From: Frankia sp. AgB1.9 | Lineage (GTDB): Bacteria; Actinomycetota; Actinomycetes; Frankiales; Frankiaceae | Assembly (NCBI RefSeq): GCF_016786355.1 | Contig: NZ_JADWYX010000028.1 | Coordinates: 29,803-93,802 of the forward strand | Direction of reading: 5' to 3' | DNA: 64,000 bases | Part shown: positions 59,603-64,000 of the stretch, piece by piece | Layout of the letters: the number at the start of each line of letters is the position of its first letter | How positions within the stretch are numbered: the stretch's first letter is position 1 | Position numbers and translations under genes: made by a program | Notes under the pieces: generated by a model | Database searches by the model: none | What the model saw: the letters and a program-made list of their open reading frames with translations, nothing else | What the model was told of the DNA's origin: nothing

Positions 59603-60064
59603 TGGGGACCTCCTCAGGACTGCGGCGGCGGGCCGGAGCGACCCGCCCGACGGCGAGGCGGGCATGGCAGAGGACTTAACAAAGCTAAAGACCGGCCATC
59701 GGCCGATTAGTCCCAGCAAAGCCCCTCGATCGGTGGTCGCCCATGGGGCTAGGCCCACTTCCCGGTGTGGCCTACGTGACAGGGCCGGCGGCTGGCTGCC
59801 TCGCTGCCAGGGCATCTGGCCTGGTAGCCGGCCTGAAGCGAGCGGGCTGCCCCCGGCCCGGCGGCCCGGCGGCGCGTCCCGGCAAGTCGGGCGCGGGCGC
59901 GGATGTCGCTGGAGGACCGGCGTGGCTACGCGGTAAGGTCGACACAGGTCGAGAGGCGCTGCGACGGGCCGGCTGCTGGTGTGAATCCTGAAGCCGGGGA
60001 CCGCCACGCTCGGCTGGTTCCACATCCCGAAGGGCGCCTCCCACACAGTCTGCGGGAGGTCTCG
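59603..60064. other. Divergent intergenic region of PAP2 and metH
   Basis: Apart from the riboswitch near 59,945-60,045 I see no supported gene or repeat. Both promoters must lie between 59,603 and 59,945. Confidence 0.5.
59945..60045 (+). promoter_or_regulatory. Candidate S-adenosylhomocysteine (SAH) riboswitch
   Basis: Core elements of the SAH riboswitch are present in order: TCGAGAGGCGCTGCGAC (59949-59965), CCGCCACGCTCGG (60001-60013), and AGGGCGCC (60031-60038). GGTCGAG pairs with CTCGGCT to give P1, CCGGCT pairs with AGCCGG for P2, and GGCGC pairs with GCGCC as the pseudoknot. It ends 20 bp before metH. SAH riboswitches turn on genes that recycle SAH or make methionine, so high SAH would raise MetH. 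A cobalamin riboswitch was considered because of GGTGTGAATCC but fits less well. Confidence 0.72.
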
Positions 60065-63775
<3,711 letters not shown>

Positions 63776-63842
63776 GCCCGGGGCGGCTCGGCCGGTGTGT
63801 GCCCCAGCCGCTCGGCCCCCGTTTGGGAGAAGGCCCAGATCA

Positions 63843-63865
63843 GGCCTCCCTGTGATCGGGAGGCC
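63843..63865. terminator. metH terminator hairpin
   Basis: GGCCTCCC and GGGAGGCC form a perfect 8-bp stem with a 7-base loop, 68 bp after the metH stop. Confidence 0.65.
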
Positions 63866-64000
63866 GTCGCGCGGTGCCCAGTCCCTGGATCGCGGGCCGC
63901 CGCACGGTCTTGATCGCTGTTTCGGCCCTAATGGGAGCTGCCGGGTTGCCGTGGGGCAGGCTCGGTGTCGGTAGCCGCTGGTGGGTGAGCGCTCTTTGGC

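Noticed and set aside
59967..60012. Cobalamin riboswitch
   Set aside because: GGTGTGAATCC and CCGCCAC look like parts of it, but the P1/P2/pseudoknot arrangement and GCGCTGCGAC core fit the SAH type better, and no clear B12 box is seen.

Overview
This is a high-GC, gene-dense stretch of actinobacterial chromosome. GTG and TTG starts are frequent, third positions are almost all G or C, and catabolic acyl-CoA genes are abundant. Together with large serine recombinases and Trypco2/STAND conflict genes, this suggests a Frankia/Pseudofrankia-like member of the Frankiales. That placement is my inference; there is no rRNA or other taxonomic marker in the window.

Layout. 1-37,944 is dominated by CoA-dependent catabolism. 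It holds acyl-CoA ligases, an acyl-CoA dehydrogenase pair, enoyl-CoA hydratases, a thiolase with a DUF35 partner, three class III CoA-transferase genes (one of double length), two amidohydrolase-2 proteins, SDR oxidoreductases, an aldehyde dehydrogenase, a P450, a Rieske ferredoxin, a branched-chain-type ABC uptake system (with LivH, LivM and LivG fused in one polypeptide) and a TetR regulator. Seven transcription starts in this region carry the same 15-bp palindrome, TTNNACTNAGTNNAA, usually on top of a -10 element. This marks a local regulon. The genes look like uptake, CoA activation and beta-oxidation-like degradation of one branched or cyclic carboxylic substrate, whose identity I cannot read from the sequence. 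The block is interrupted at 19,667-22,709 by two toxin-antitoxin modules (HTH/PIN and HipB/HipA).

38,000-46,850 is a probable integrated element. It has a large serine recombinase, several genes of unknown function with less GC-biased codons, a NUDIX hydrolase, an XRE-TPR regulator, two clusters of short repeats, and a C/G homopolymer palindrome at its left side. A broken recombinase-like reading frame abuts its right side.

47,400-57,600 holds a divergent XRE regulator/SDR pair around a perfect 19-bp palindrome, an AlkB-type dioxygenase under a LexA-type SOS box, a two-gene Trypco2 + trypsin-STAND-TPR conflict system, and a divergent SF1 helicase with an N-terminal RelE-like domain. I regard these last three genes as a candidate defence locus.

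57,700-64,000 holds a maleylpyruvate-isomerase-like protein, a PAP2 membrane phosphatase and cobalamin-dependent methionine synthase (metH). metH is preceded by what reads as an S-adenosylhomocysteine riboswitch. A 79-bp palindromic repeat occurs twice (18,474 and 49,246), with a possible degenerate relative near 63,909.
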